From assembly GCA_001630475.1 (NCBI GenBank), contig KV419400.1:310940-374939 (forward strand): 64,000 nucleotides of DNA, given 5' to 3'. Numbering within the stretch: the stretch's first letter is position 1; each line of letters opens with the position of its first letter. The position numbers were made by a program, and so were the translations under genes. The notes below the pieces were generated by a model. That model saw only the letters and a list, made by a program, of their open reading frames with translations. It was not told the origin of the DNA and did no database searches. This document shows, one piece after another, positions 21,361 to 32,404 of this stretch. The stretch is from Sistotremastrum niveocremeum HHB9708 (Eukaryota; Basidiomycota; Agaricomycetes; Sistotremastrales; Sistotremastraceae).

Positions 21361-22852
21361 ATGTCAATGCCTCCCTCACGGCCTCCTTCTCCTATTTCAC
21401 GCGTTCTTGTCCTGGGCGCAGGCAATTTCGGGAGCTGTCTTGCAGATCACCTCGCAGATAGCGAACACAAAGTCTTTCTCTGGGCACGCGATGCAGCACA
21501 AGTCGAGATGATGAATGTCGAACACAAAAACTCGAAATATTTGAAGGACCATGTTTTTCCTGCTTCAATTCAGGCGATCGGACCTGAATTGCCAAACGAA
21601 GATGTTCTCCATCAGATGGATGTTATTCTATTTGCTGTGCCTACTCAGGCACTACGGTAAATGAGGTAGAGATTCCTTATTTCTTCGAGATCTGAACCAT
21701 CTATCAGGACCACTTTGCAGTCCATTCACAGTAAATTGCGACGCGATGATTCGCCTTTACTCATTTTCGTCAACAAGGGAATCGAATCTGAAACACAGGC
21801 TCTGACTTTGGAAATCATTGCTGATACTTGCGGACCTGACATCGCACGGATCGCTACCTTCCTCGTGAGTACGCGCCCTCGATCACTCGCTGTTCTCACA
21901 TACCATTCAGTCAGGACCGTCTTTTGCCAAAGAAAGTGAGATCTAACACAAGTCAATTAAGATGTGAAGTACTCAATATGTTAATAGTTGTACGTCGGCA
22001 GCCTACATCCGTCTCCGTGGTGTCATTCTCGCAAGAACATGCAGAACGCGCCACAAATCTGTTCCATCAACCTTGGTTCCGTTGGTTCGTTTGATGCATC
22101 ATGCCGCTGTCAGACTCATTAAAACGGCTAATGAAACAGTTACACTGGCCAAGATCCAATAGGGGTCGAACTGGCGGGAGCCTTGAAGAATGTTTATGCT
22201 ATAGCGGCCGGCATGGCCGACGGGATGGGGTTCGAGAACAATACGCGGGCAGGTACGCATGGGTTTTTTAACTCACTCGTTTATGGTACTCAAGATCCCT
22301 CGACGAATATAGCAATAGTCACTCGCGCCCTTGCGGAGATGACGCGCATCGGAGTGGCATACGGGGCCTCGCCACTGACGTTCCTGACGTTGGCAGGTGT
22401 CGGAGATCTCATGCTAACGTGCAGCTCGCCGACGAGTCGAAATTACACTGTCGGGCATCGGCTCGGCAAGGGTGAGCGCTTAGAACATGTTCTCGAGACG
22501 CTAGGGAGTGTTGCCGAGGGGGTGACGACGGCAAAGGGGGCGCAGAAGATCATAGAAGATCTACGAGTGCCAGCGCCGCTCGCTACCGGGGTGAGTCACG
22601 GACGTGGACAATTCTGAGCTGCGCTAAAAACTTGTGATAAAAGGTGTACAAGGTGTTATACGAAGGTCGAACTTCCGCTGATCTATTTGAGCTCCCATCA
22701 CTGATTCGTCTTTAACAGGCAAGACGGTCGAGGCTGCGGCCCAGTGGCTAATGGCTCAGCCTCCCGTGGCGGAGTTAGAGTTACCTGTGGAAGCACCAGT
22801 AAAGGCGATTCTTCGAAAGCTAGGTGTACCAGACGCACGAGAGGCTAAATAA
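21361..22852 (+). CDS. NAD(P)-dependent glycerol-3-phosphate dehydrogenase, bacterial GpsA type
   Basis: It interconverts dihydroxyacetone phosphate and glycerol 3-phosphate. The N-terminal Rossmann motif is RVLVLGAGNFGSCLADHLA. Conserved blocks then follow in GpsA order: VILFAVPTQALR, LIFVNKGIESET, FLSGPSFAKEIVRRQPT, ELAGALKNVYAIAAGMADG with the catalytic Lys, NTRA joined by splicing to AIVTRALAEM, and LTFLTLAGVGDLMLTCSSPTSRNYTVG. It ends AAQWL near the stop at 22850-22852. The wording of these blocks follows bacterial GpsA rather than the usual eukaryotic GPD1 family. A 60-nt intron inside NTRA-AIVTR is stop-free and divisible by three, so it can be mistaken for coding sequence. An in-frame ATG at 21271 would add 30 Arg-rich residues, possibly a targeting peptide. 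Confidence 0.9.
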
Positions 22853-23163
22853 TGTCAACTTGAGATAATACTCTGCGTGGGCGGCCGAAATGATAGACGG
22901 CTATTGCGTATATAATCGGAATTAGGAGAATGAGCGGAGTTGGAAAGCGCACGCGCGTAAGGTCCAAAACGTGAAAAAACCCCAGCGGCGCTTTCGCGGG
23001 TCACCGAGAAAAAAATTTCGTAGTTCGGGGCTCGTCCGGTCTCTATCCTTGTTCTCGCTCTCCTCATCGTCCAGCGCGCTCTGCTCGTGTCCTTCCTCTC
23101 CTTGCCTCTCTAGAGACTTCAAGTTCACGTCCGACTTCAGTCCCTACCCAGTTATTCTTTACT
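22853..23163. other. Intergenic, promoter of the ankyrin-CCCH gene
   Basis: About 310 bp between two plus-strand genes. The second half is CT-rich, as is common upstream of fungal start codons. No RNA gene or repeat is seen. Confidence 0.5.
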
Positions 23164-25431
23164 ATGGTTTCTTTACTTTGGAAAGCAGCTGCCGATGGCG
23201 ATTTGGCGAGAGTACACGAAGCGTTGAGCGAGCCGGCCGGGACTGACATCGAGATCAAAGGTACGCAAACTTGCTATACACTCTCCTGCCTTCCAGACGG
23301 TCAGCCCATCAAACTGCTGTCTTTTCCCTGGATGCTATAACTGCAGAGCCCGCCTAACGTCTTTCCTCAGATCTGAACGGCGAGACTCCCCTCATCCAAG
23401 CCATCAAAGGCGGTCACGTACAGGTCGTGCAGGCCCTGTTGGCTCGCGGTATGCTTAAACAACGCGCTATACTCGCACACAGCTCATCCATATCGTTAAT
23501 GTTTCTCAGGTGCAGACCCTAACAACGGTTCTAGTCGCGGGCGACCTGAGACTTATACTGCCGACCCGGCCATATTACAGGCGCTCCAAACTCCTCAAGG
23601 CCCTCCTCTTCCCAATGGCGCGTCTCATGCCAGCTACGGTCCAGAGGGCTACGCTTATGCTCCCGCGCCGTACTATGGGCAGCACGTCGCCTATGGCACC
23701 CCATACGCATACATGCCTGCTCCCGGCAACGGAAATATGGTCCCATACGGCTACTATCCTCCTCCTCCCCAACAAGCTCCTTCTGGAGAGCAGCAGCCTC
23801 AGGAACAGTCGCCACAACCTGTCCAGCCATCTATTGATCAGGCTGCGCAAGGTAATTTACCCCCACCCGAAGTCGCCAGGACTATTCCATGCAGGTCAGC
23901 AGCATCATAATTTCCCTCCTGCTTGTTCTTACTGTTTTTCCAGGTTCTATCCTGCATGTCGGTACGGTCCGGCGTGCTATTTTGCACATCCCCAGGCCCC
24001 TTACTTCCCCGGTCCCCTCCCTCCTCCTGCTCAATACTCCAACGCTCCTTACGATCCTACCTCTAATCCCCAGTATGCGCCAGGATACTATCCGATGTCG
24101 CCCACCTATGGGCCGTCAGCGCCCCCGTCTCAAGTGATGTCCCCCGTTCCTAATGGCCAGCCCCCGCTGTTGGGACATTCTCGCTCTCCAACCGAGTTAA
24201 TCTCGCCCATCAATGGAGCATTCCCCCCTAATGTGCAAGCTCAACCTCTTCCACCCCCTCCAATTCCTGCCCACTATGCACCCGTCTCCCCGCCATACAC
24301 CAATGGTCACCATGTCCCTCACCCGCCCACTATCGTCCCCATGCCTCCTCCACCTAGCAATCCGCAGTCTCCTACCGTGTACCCTGTTGTATCTCCTGTA
24401 TTAGCGGGCGTACCATACCCTCAACAACGACGCGAATCCATCAGCAATTTTTCACAAGGCCCGATGTCTCCAATTAACAGCTTGGGCCCGTCCCAGATCC
24501 AAAGGTCTCCCCCTCGTCCTGATGGCGAGAGCTTTGGACAAAATGGGGTGCCGCGCGATCAACAGCGGCCTAACAACCGCGGAAATCCTCGGCGTATTGG
24601 ACACCCTCATGGATCTCATGGATCATTTGGGAAAAAGCCTGCTTGCTTATTCTTCCCCACTGGTCGATGCCGTAATGGGTGAGCTTATTCCTGCACCATA
24701 AAAACGATTGGAATCCTGATCGTCATACAGCGATCAATGTCGATTCCCTCACGTTATGCCGGAGCCTGGAGCCCAAGTGAACGGTGCATTTAGCGTTCGT
24801 TATCCTACTCGTTCGCGTCCCGCCCCTCCCCCAACTCTCGAGGACAAGATGGCTGGTCTGACAGTCCGGGAGGTCAGTATATGCGCTCTATATCTCCACT
24901 TCTTACACTTACATTTGTATTCATAGACTAATGGCGCATCAACCAATGGGGATGGGTCATCAGAGCATGACCCTGCTGACCCCGCGACTCAACAGCAGGC
25001 TCGTTTTCCGAACTCGACGAGACAGCTTGTGAACGGAGCCGGTCGAACGGAGAAGCGAAACAATCCATCAATAAAACAGCGAATACCGAACGCTGACGAT
25101 TTCCCCACGCTTCAGGGGAATAAAACCCCTCCGCTGACGAATGGACATGTCAATGGACATTTCAGCAACGGTCCTACTGTCGCACAGGTCCTTCAAGCTG
25201 CCACGGCTAAAAGTCAGGCAGCGAAGTCCGACACATCTGAGAAAGATGGGTTTCGTCGTCCGGCCCAGCTGAAGGTTTGTACGCCAGCCCATTTATCAAA
25301 CGGAAATTAATCTCCATATTTAGGCTGGACATTCCATTACTGAGAGCAATGGAGATACTTCCACGCCCTATTCTTCTGATTCGGCCGAACCCAAAAGTCC
25401 TGTCCCTCAGCAAGTTCATGTCACGGCATGA
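23164..25431 (+). CDS. Ankyrin-repeat and CCCH zinc-finger RNA-binding-type protein
   Basis: The N-terminus holds one to two ankyrin repeats ([49 protein letters not shown]). A Tyr/Pro/Gly-rich stretch follows, then a first CCCH finger CRFYPACRYGPACYFAHP (C-x5-C-x5-C-x3-H) and a long Pro-rich disordered region. A second finger is CLFFPTGRCRNGDQCRFPH (C-x7-C-x5-C-x3-H), split by an intron near 24680-24730. The tail contains NADDFPTLQG, a DFPxL short motif, and ends PQQVHVTA at 25429-25431. CCCH fingers usually bind RNA, so a role in mRNA regulation is likely but not proven. Six or more small introns are present. I do not know a named orthologue. Confidence 0.88.
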
Positions 25432-25807
25432 ATCAGTTCCCGTCGTATTCCTTCGTAGCTCTTTTCTGTCTATTTCTCGTTCTCTCTGGTACCCGGTTGC
25501 CCCTTTTCTGACAGTATCATTGGATATCTACGCTCCTCTTGCACTTATTAACATCTCTCTCACATGTCTCATTTTCATCGAACTTTGGTTCATATTTTTG
25601 CTGTGCGTTGCATTTAGTAGATTCAATCTGCCTCGTTGCTTATCATTGATTTCCTTGCACCCATTCATTCTTTGTTCTGCCTATTCATTGTGTTTTTGCG
25701 CTCATCTCATATGCCAGTACCATGCTCGAATCCCATTTTTTGGTCTTTAAGTCTACGTAGTATTACTTCCCAAAACGTCTGACAAAACACTGATGTATTC
25801 CTTGTCT
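25432..25807. other. Convergent 3' regions of the CCCH gene and ADE5,7
   Basis: About 375 bp, strongly T/C-rich on the plus strand. A plus-strand frame with many hydrophobic residues crosses it, but it overlaps the CCCH gene's last exon in another frame and reflects T-richness. I read the stretch as 3' UTR. Confidence 0.5.
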
Positions 25808-28659
25808 TCATGAATCCCAATGTTCTAACCCTCGCATATCTACACCCGGTTGTGTGATGACCTCGCCCATGCGTACACTCTCAGACAGGCCTCCTGCGAT
25901 CAGAAGCTCTTGCACGGCTGTGACATCCTCCGAACCCACAATCAGGACCATTCCGATCCCATTGTTGAACGTCCTTGCCATTTCTGTTGACGCGACATTC
26001 CCGTTCTTTTTGAGGAAGCGGAAAACAGGAGGTAGACTCCATGCTGCGGCGTCAACATAACATCCCAAATGTTTGGGTAAAACTCGCGGAATATTTTCCG
26101 TGAAGCCTCCTCCAGTGATATGTGACATTCCCTTGAGAAGGCCCTTATGGATGGCAGGTAGCAGCTCCTTGACATAAATTTTCGTTGGTGTCAGCAGTTC
26201 GGCCCCCAGCGTCTTGCTTGCATCCCAGGGGCACGGAGAAGTATACGTTAATCCAGATCTTTCGACGATCTTGCGTATCAGAGAGAAGCCGTTCGAATGG
26301 ACTCCGGAAGATGGCAATCCAAGGAGAACATCTCCTGCCTGAATATCGTTTCGTGGCAAAACGAGGTGACGCTCGACTGCGCCCACGGCGAATCCAGCAA
26401 GATCGTAGTCATCTGTGTATCCGAAGATCAGGAAACAGGGTCTATACTCCATGCGGGAAAGACGTACCGTCAGAATACATCCCTGGCATCTCGGCTGTTT
26501 CACCTCCAACCAGAGCGCAGCCGGCTTGGAGGCAGCCTTCAGCTATTCCTTTCACGACCTGCGTAGCGACCGGAACATCGAGTTTACTGCAGCCATAATA
26601 GTCAAGGAAGAATAATGGTTCGGCCCCTTGTACGATCAGATCATTGACGGACATTGCCACGAGATCAATGCCTGAGATTGATTCAGTCGGAATGATTCAT
26701 GAGACAGAATTTGTTCATTCTTACCAACGGTGTCGTGTATATTGGCATCCATCGCTACGCGTAGCTTCGTACCCACGCCGTCAGTTCCGCTCACGAGGAT
26801 GGGATCCTGGTACCCAATAGCCTTGAGATCGAACAGCCCACCGAAGCCTCCAATAACGCCATCAGCCCCTGTACGACGTGTCGCACGCACGAGCGGTTTG
26901 ATCGCTTCTACCAAAGCATTTCCTGAATCGACGGAAACCCCTGCCGCCGAATAAGTTAGGCTGGTATTATCGGTCTGAGCAGCAGCCAGCGCCCTTGTAG
27001 ACGCCAAGAAGCAGTTTCAGCTAAGCCAGAAAATGTTACCAAATAGGGATATGCGTACCTATGTGCAATGTCCCTTCTATATGTTTTCCCCTCAAACTTC
27101 ACAGCGTCCACGCCAGCATAGGCGAGGTCAAGGGCCTGACGGAGGTTTTCGCCATAAGCGCTCACGGCAATAACGCGACCGCCCGATGTAACGAGTTGGC
27201 CTGATTTTACATCCGTCCCTGCATGGAAGACAACGACGCCTGAATCATATGATCAGAATCTTGCAGGGTAGCGATAGTCCCGCATATGCGAGGAAGAGTA
27301 CCTTCAGGAACGGAGGATATTTCGATAGCCTTGCCCTTGGGATAGCTCCCTGGATATCCTTGAGAAGCCAGAACGACCGAAACGGCCACACCCGGTCGTA
27401 TCTTAATATCTACGAAGTCCAAACGATGTTCCACGGAAGCCTGGGATCCAACTTCATGAGTTATACGGAGAAACAGAACGTACGGATCTCACGAGAAGGA
27501 TGGCGGCTAGATCAGTTGATTCATCCAAAAGTAGCATCAATGCTTCAGTTTCTGGGTCCCCAAATCTGACATTGTATTCTAGTAATCTGGGGCCGGACGG
27601 AGAGAGAATGAAACCCGAGAACAGTAGTCCAACGAAAGGGAAGCCTAAAACGGACCGTTAATTAGCATTCACGGCTTCGCTAGGTAAACATACCGTCTTT
27701 GCGCATTCCATCAATTGTAGGTTGGAGAGCTTCTTTCATAATTTGGTTCATTACCGCAGAGGTGGCCACGGGAGCTGGAGAATAGGCTCCCATCCCGCCT
27801 GTATTGGGACCAGTGTCATTTTCCCCGATTCTTTTGTGATCTTGGGCTGCTGGCAGAGCTCGGATCGTGTAGCCGTCTGAGAAAGCGAGAACGGACAGCT
27901 CGGGCCCGGTGAGAAATTCTTCGATCACGACTTCACTACCTGAGCACGAAGCGAGTGGAAAAGAGAGAAGTTAAATCAGTGTACGACGAGAACACAAAGA
28001 ATAAACTGACCAGCTTGCCCGAAGACAGCATCCTTCATAATTTGTCTCAGCCCATCGATGGCCTCGTCGATCGACTGAGGTATCAGGACACCCTTTCCAG
28101 CCGCGAGACCGCTTGCTTTCAATACAACAGGGTGTCCACATGTCTGCACATATTTGACAGCTTCTTCGTATTGAGTGGACTTGAACACTCGAAATTGCGC
28201 GGTAGGGATTGAATGTCTGGCCATGAAGTCTTTTGCGAAGGCTTTAGATCCTTCCATGCGAGCTGCTTTCTCGGTGGGTCCAAACACGGGGATGCCGACT
28301 AGGATATCTCAGTTATGGCTGTAGTGATCGCATGGAATTTTGTGACCTGCGCGGAAAGCACTCTCGACGCCGTCTACCAAAGGTTGCTCGGGACCAGGCA
28401 GCACCAGATTCACCTAGATAGAATTAACCAAAAAACTAGATTGCAACAGGAGAAGACACACATTCTTCTCAAATGCGAACGCCACGAGCTCTGGGAAATC
28501 GGATGCAGAGATGTTCACATTAGAGCACTTGGTTTCCTGCCCAGTGCCGCCATTGCCTGGTGCGACATAGATGTGCTCGACCAAAGAAGATCGCGATAGT
28601 TTCCAAGCAAGAGCATGCTCACGACCGCCAGCGCCGATGAGCAGAATACGAAGGGACAT
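25808..28659 (-). CDS. ADE5,7: Bifunctional purine enzyme GARS-AIRS (ADE5,7)
   Basis: This is a fusion of phosphoribosylamine-glycine ligase (GARS, step 2) and phosphoribosylformylglycinamidine cyclo-ligase (AIRS, step 5) of purine synthesis, acting in the cytosol. The GARS half starts [21 protein letters not shown] and shows [62 protein letters not shown] with ATP and metal ligands, and [14 protein letters not shown]. The AIRS half has [75 protein letters not shown] and [15 protein letters not shown], and ends near [16 protein letters not shown] at 25808. Around ten small introns occur. The domain order matches yeast Ade5,7 and the fungal/insect fusion, without the third GART domain of animals. 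Confidence 0.96.
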
Positions 28660-28724
28660 GCTAAATTTTTTTTATATCGGTCACACACCGTCACACAGAA
28701 GATGAGATCAAAAGGAGTGATTCT

Positions 28725-28753
28725 ATTGGCTAATGGTTAGGGTTAGGGTTAGG
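28725..28753 (-). promoter_or_regulatory. CCAAT box and telomere-like TTAGGG tract upstream of ADE5,7
   Basis: Bases 28735-28753 read GGTTAGGGTTAGGGTTAGG, three units of the TTAGGG telomere repeat. ATTGG at 28725-28729 is a CCAAT box in the ADE5,7 direction, about 66 bp upstream of its start codon. In fungi, TTAGGG in promoters is bound by Tbf1-type Myb factors and CCAAT by the HAP complex. Use of either here is inferred from the sequence. Confidence 0.55.
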
Positions 28754-29034
28754 ACTACGAAGGTGCCAAAAAAAGAGGGCAGGTTAGCCCGAGGGGCCAA
28801 TCCTGCACGGGAAAATATTTAGACGGTGCATGAGGGGTTTCCCCATACATGTCACAGCTCCTCCGCTATGGAACAGGGTCGCCGTGCTATGCGGAGTTTC
28901 CATGACACATATACCCAATTACGTGAAGGGGCACATGCCATCAAGGTAAGTATGAAGAAAAGGCAAACGAAATCCAGAGCCTTATATACCCCAGCATCGT
29001 GCACGGGCCATGTCTCGTCACGCCACTCGTGTCT

Positions 29035-29058
29035 CGGCAAGTTTCGGCAAGTTTCGGC
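29035..29058. repeat. Short tandem repeat, 10-mer CGGCAAGTTT
   Basis: CGGCAAGTTT is present twice in tandem followed by CGGC. It lies in the spacer upstream of the sirtuin gene and its role is unknown. Confidence 0.75.
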
Positions 29059-29335
29059 TTTTCGCTTCGGGAGTTCCTGCAACGTGCTCGGGCATAGGGC
29101 GTCAAGTCCGATGTCTCACAGTTGTGCTTTCAGTTCGACTTGTCCACCTAGAAAACAGACTTGAGTCATTGCATAAAATATTGTAGAATCTTGGCTGCTC
29201 TCCACTCCATGTGTTATCTGGACTGTATACCACTTTCGGAATATATTGCCAAATTGAGTAATGTCACGTGCACTCCAGGGAATTCAAACAACTCGTCGCG
29301 TCTTTGTGACAATCGCGTTCCATACTCTTGCCACC

Positions 29336-31076
29336 ATGACTGTCACCCTCGGCCTGGCTGAGAGCTCAACAGACCAGTCTACACGAAGAACATTAACGAA
29401 CCTCTCCCTAGCCGTCGCCAAGAGCAGGAAAATCATCGTTGTCACCGGCGCCGGAATATCATGTTCATCTGGCATACCTGTAGCTCGCTCATTTCCCTCT
29501 CGTCGATATTGATGCTAATTCTTACACAGGACTTTCGCTCCTCTGATGGACTCTACAATCTCGTCAAGTCCAAGTACCCCAATGCAGTCCTGAAAGGGCG
29601 GGATCTCTTCGACTCGTCTCTCTTCCGTGACCCCACCTCCACTTCACTATTCTACACCTTCATCTCAGAATTGAAGCGCTCAATTGATGGCGCATCTCCT
29701 TCCCCTACCCATAAATTCCTCGAAACATTGCGTATCAAGAACAAGCTACTCCGAAGCTATACTCAGAATATCGATGGATTCGAGGCTCGAGTCGGGCTGA
29801 AAAGCAAGGGAAAAATGAACGAGATTGTCAACGTCCAGCTTCATGGCGACGTTCATAGAGTGCGGTGCTCTGTCTGCAGCACCGACATCGAATGCTCCCC
29901 ATCGCATTTATCTACCTTCCTCGACGGCGAGGCTCCTGACTGCCCCGACTGTGCTGAGCGGTGTATGTATCCATCAACATGACCTGTATACCGATCGAAT
30001 GACCTGTTCCATGCAGCTGAAGTACGAGTCGCTTCGTCACGACGTGCCCTCAAAATTGGGACACTTCGACCCGCCATCGTACTTTACGATGAGCCCCATC
30101 CGCAAGGCGATCTCATTGGAAAAATTCAAACGAAGGATTTGTCGCAGAAACCCGATCTCTTGATTATCATGGGCACTTCATTAAAAGTCTTTGGCTTGAA
30201 GAAATTGGCGAAAGAGTTCGCCAAGGTCGTCCATGCGTCATCGAGTAAGAATGGCTTAGGTGGCGGAAAGGTCATCTTCGTCAATAAGACCGCCCCTGGA
30301 TCTGAATGGAAAGACATCATCGACTATCATGTGCAAGGCAATACCGATGATTGGGTCGAGAGAGTGGAACGGGAATGGCGGAAGGCCAAACCTTCCCACT
30401 GGGAGACTCAAACGACCCTTTCTGGTCTTCCTGGCATGAAAGTTGTCAAATCAGCTCTCGCGAAATCGAAAGGCATGTTATTCCGCTTCCAAAACTGGTC
30501 AAATCCCTCTGACACTCTCGATCTATAGGAAGCAAAGGGGCGAAAGAAAACCTGCCTCCTGCCAATACTATACCTCCTATCCGCATCCCCCCTAGCAAAC
30601 CAATTAAACCGACGTCTCCGTCTAAGCGGAAAACGATGGATTCACAACGCGACCTTCCTGAGAGCCCAACGAAGAAGCGTGCCGGTTTGCCCGCGCGATC
30701 TTCGGCCTTGGAACCTATCCCGTTCAGCGCTAGCAGATCCATGCCCGACGTTTATACAAATGCGTCGCAAGCCCCTTGGATGAAGCCTCGGCAGCAGGCC
30801 AAGCCTTCTTTCCAGCCCCTCGTTGACGATTCAGACGATCTCGACCGCGATGTATTCTTAATTGAGCCAGATCGGAAGGAGAGCTCCGAATCCGATGTGG
30901 ATCTACACGACCTCTCCATGCTATCGTCCCTTTCTTCGGAAGATCCTAGTTCCCCTGAACCGATGTCAGATTTGACCATGCTTTCTGCATCTTCGGATGA
31001 CGATGTTTTCGATATGTCACTCTGTTCCCCTCCGCGACCCAGTTGGACGACATCGCAAGCCGTCCGGATTACTTGA
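29336..31076 (+). CDS. Class I sirtuin deacetylase, HST3/HST4-like
   Basis: This NAD-dependent protein deacetylase is likely nuclear and, if HST3/HST4-like, would act on histone H3 K56. The start ATG at 29336 has a good CCACC context. Catalytic blocks after splicing are VVTGAGISCSSGIP joined to DFRSSDGLYN, TQNIDGFEARVG, and LHGDVHRVRC with the catalytic His. The four zinc Cys lie in CSVC and CPDC, followed by RSEVRVASSRRALKIGTLRPAIVLYDE, LLIIMGTSLKV and KVIFVNKTAP. A long Ser/Pro/Asp-rich C-terminal extension (SPTKKRAG) ends at 31076. An intron near 30474-30528 appears to use a GC donor; without it the protein would stop just after SNPSDTLDL. It is convergent with the first DSP gene, 119 bp away. 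Confidence 0.9.
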
Positions 31077-31195
31077 ACTATATATTCACACATGTACGGA
31101 TTCACGCATGATTGTAGATGATGGATGGTAATAAGTTAAGCTACTCTGTACATTTACTAGTACATTCGCATCTCAAGCACTTTGAGATGTTTTTA

Positions 31196-32026
31196 TCATA
31201 CAACGATGTCGGAAACATGTACAAGATCACGAACTTCTGCATGAGACGCGGTCTCACGCTCATACGCTTCTCTTTCCAAGTCGAGACCCCTGAGACCAAC
31301 TTCGAGTGCATTCTCAATTTCTCGCCGTCGTTCCATCTCCCATGCCCGCAATTGCCTTTCGAACCCGCGATTCGGCCGGACAATGGGTCGACGAGCTTTG
31401 ACGAATGCCAAAGCGTCGTCATATGCCATGTACTGGGATGCGATCAGATAACCAATGATGACACTGGCACTTCGACTCATGCCCCATACGCAGTGGACGA
31501 GCAAGCGACATGTCTCGCCGCCTGCGAGAGCATTTTTGATGAATTCGGTCGTTTCGGGAAGGCGTATGGATAGATTTTCGGTGGAGATATCTTCGAGACG
31601 TATCCAAAGTCTCTTGAAGCGATCGCCGGTGTTCAAGAAGATGTCGGATCCGGTGAGCGAGAGGATGTGTGTGATGCCTAGGTCGTCGAGTATTTGGGGC
31701 GATGTGGCGGTATATTGATCACTTAGATAAAGTTGAGGAAGTATCATGGAAGGCTGAGGCTCGAAGACTCGGCCTGAAGAAAGATGGAGGGTGCATCGAT
31801 GGCGCAGGATGAGTCGCTCGCGCAGGAATTGGAAGGCTTCCGAATTCGGAAGAGGTATGAATGGCTGCCATTACGAGCATTAATGTTGATCCGTGAACGT
31901 CGGGCGGCGGATGAGTGGACAGCGACTTACGTCTATTTTACGACCTGCAAAGGCGCAGTCGTCGAGGGAGGGATAGACAGCCAGTTTGAATTCTTTCGCT
32001 TGTGAAGGCGTGGGGAGCATTTCCAT
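31196..32026 (-). CDS. Dual-specificity protein phosphatase, copy 1
   Basis: A Cys-based dual-specificity phosphatase. The catalytic signature is LLVHCVWGMSRSASV (HC-x5-R with the following Ser). The domain begins MILPQLYLSDQYTATSPQILDDLGITHILSLTG and ends PIVRPNRGFERQLRAWE, giving a normal small DSP fold. A spliced 5' exon (32026 inward, starting MEMLPTPSQAKEFKLAVYP, intron 31865-31930) joins in frame to PFIPLPNSEAFQFLRERLILR and runs into the domain, so the true start lies upstream of the Met at the domain edge. The tail is charged and ends VHVSDIVV. The substrate is unknown. It is a clear paralogue of the gene at 41073-41787. Confidence 0.88.
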
Positions 32027-32404
32027 TGTTCCGAGCTTTTGATGTCAATTCTCGGGAGAGGAGACGAAGAGAGGGTTGATTGCCATCCCATTCGTATTTA
32101 TAATCTCACTGAGGAGGTCGGAAAGAATCAATCTTAGGAGGAAGCGAAGCAGAGGCCCGACTCCAATCAGCCGAGAACTTCCGGATTTGGTCACCCGAGG
32201 CCTTCGATCGACCTTCCGAAATTTCGAGCCGCGACACTCGTCCGAACAGATTTAGGAGTATCGATGCAGATTAATATTCACAAAAAACAGATAGAGTACC
32301 ATACAGAGCGTGGAATGAGTCTACAGACGAAAGCAGTCACAGTAAAAGACAGGTCAACAAGCCGCTCTCCCACAATAGTAACATGAAAAGTCAAAGTGCG
32401 ATTT
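32027..32404. other. Intergenic, DSP1 promoter and 3' side of RPB6
   Basis: About 380 bp between two minus-strand genes. No coding family, RNA gene or repeat recognised. Confidence 0.5.

Larger units (their letters stand above)
28660..29335. other. Divergent intergenic region, ADE5,7 / sirtuin
   Basis: About 675 bp between divergent start codons. It contains the telomere-like repeat and CCAAT box near ADE5,7 and a short 10-mer tandem repeat at 29035-29058. Frames on both strands are short and not recognisable. Confidence 0.5.

Noticed and set aside
25277-25750. 157-residue hydrophobic plus-strand frame
   Set aside because: It overlaps the last exon of the CCCH gene in another frame and runs through T-rich 3' UTR; the hydrophobicity follows base composition.
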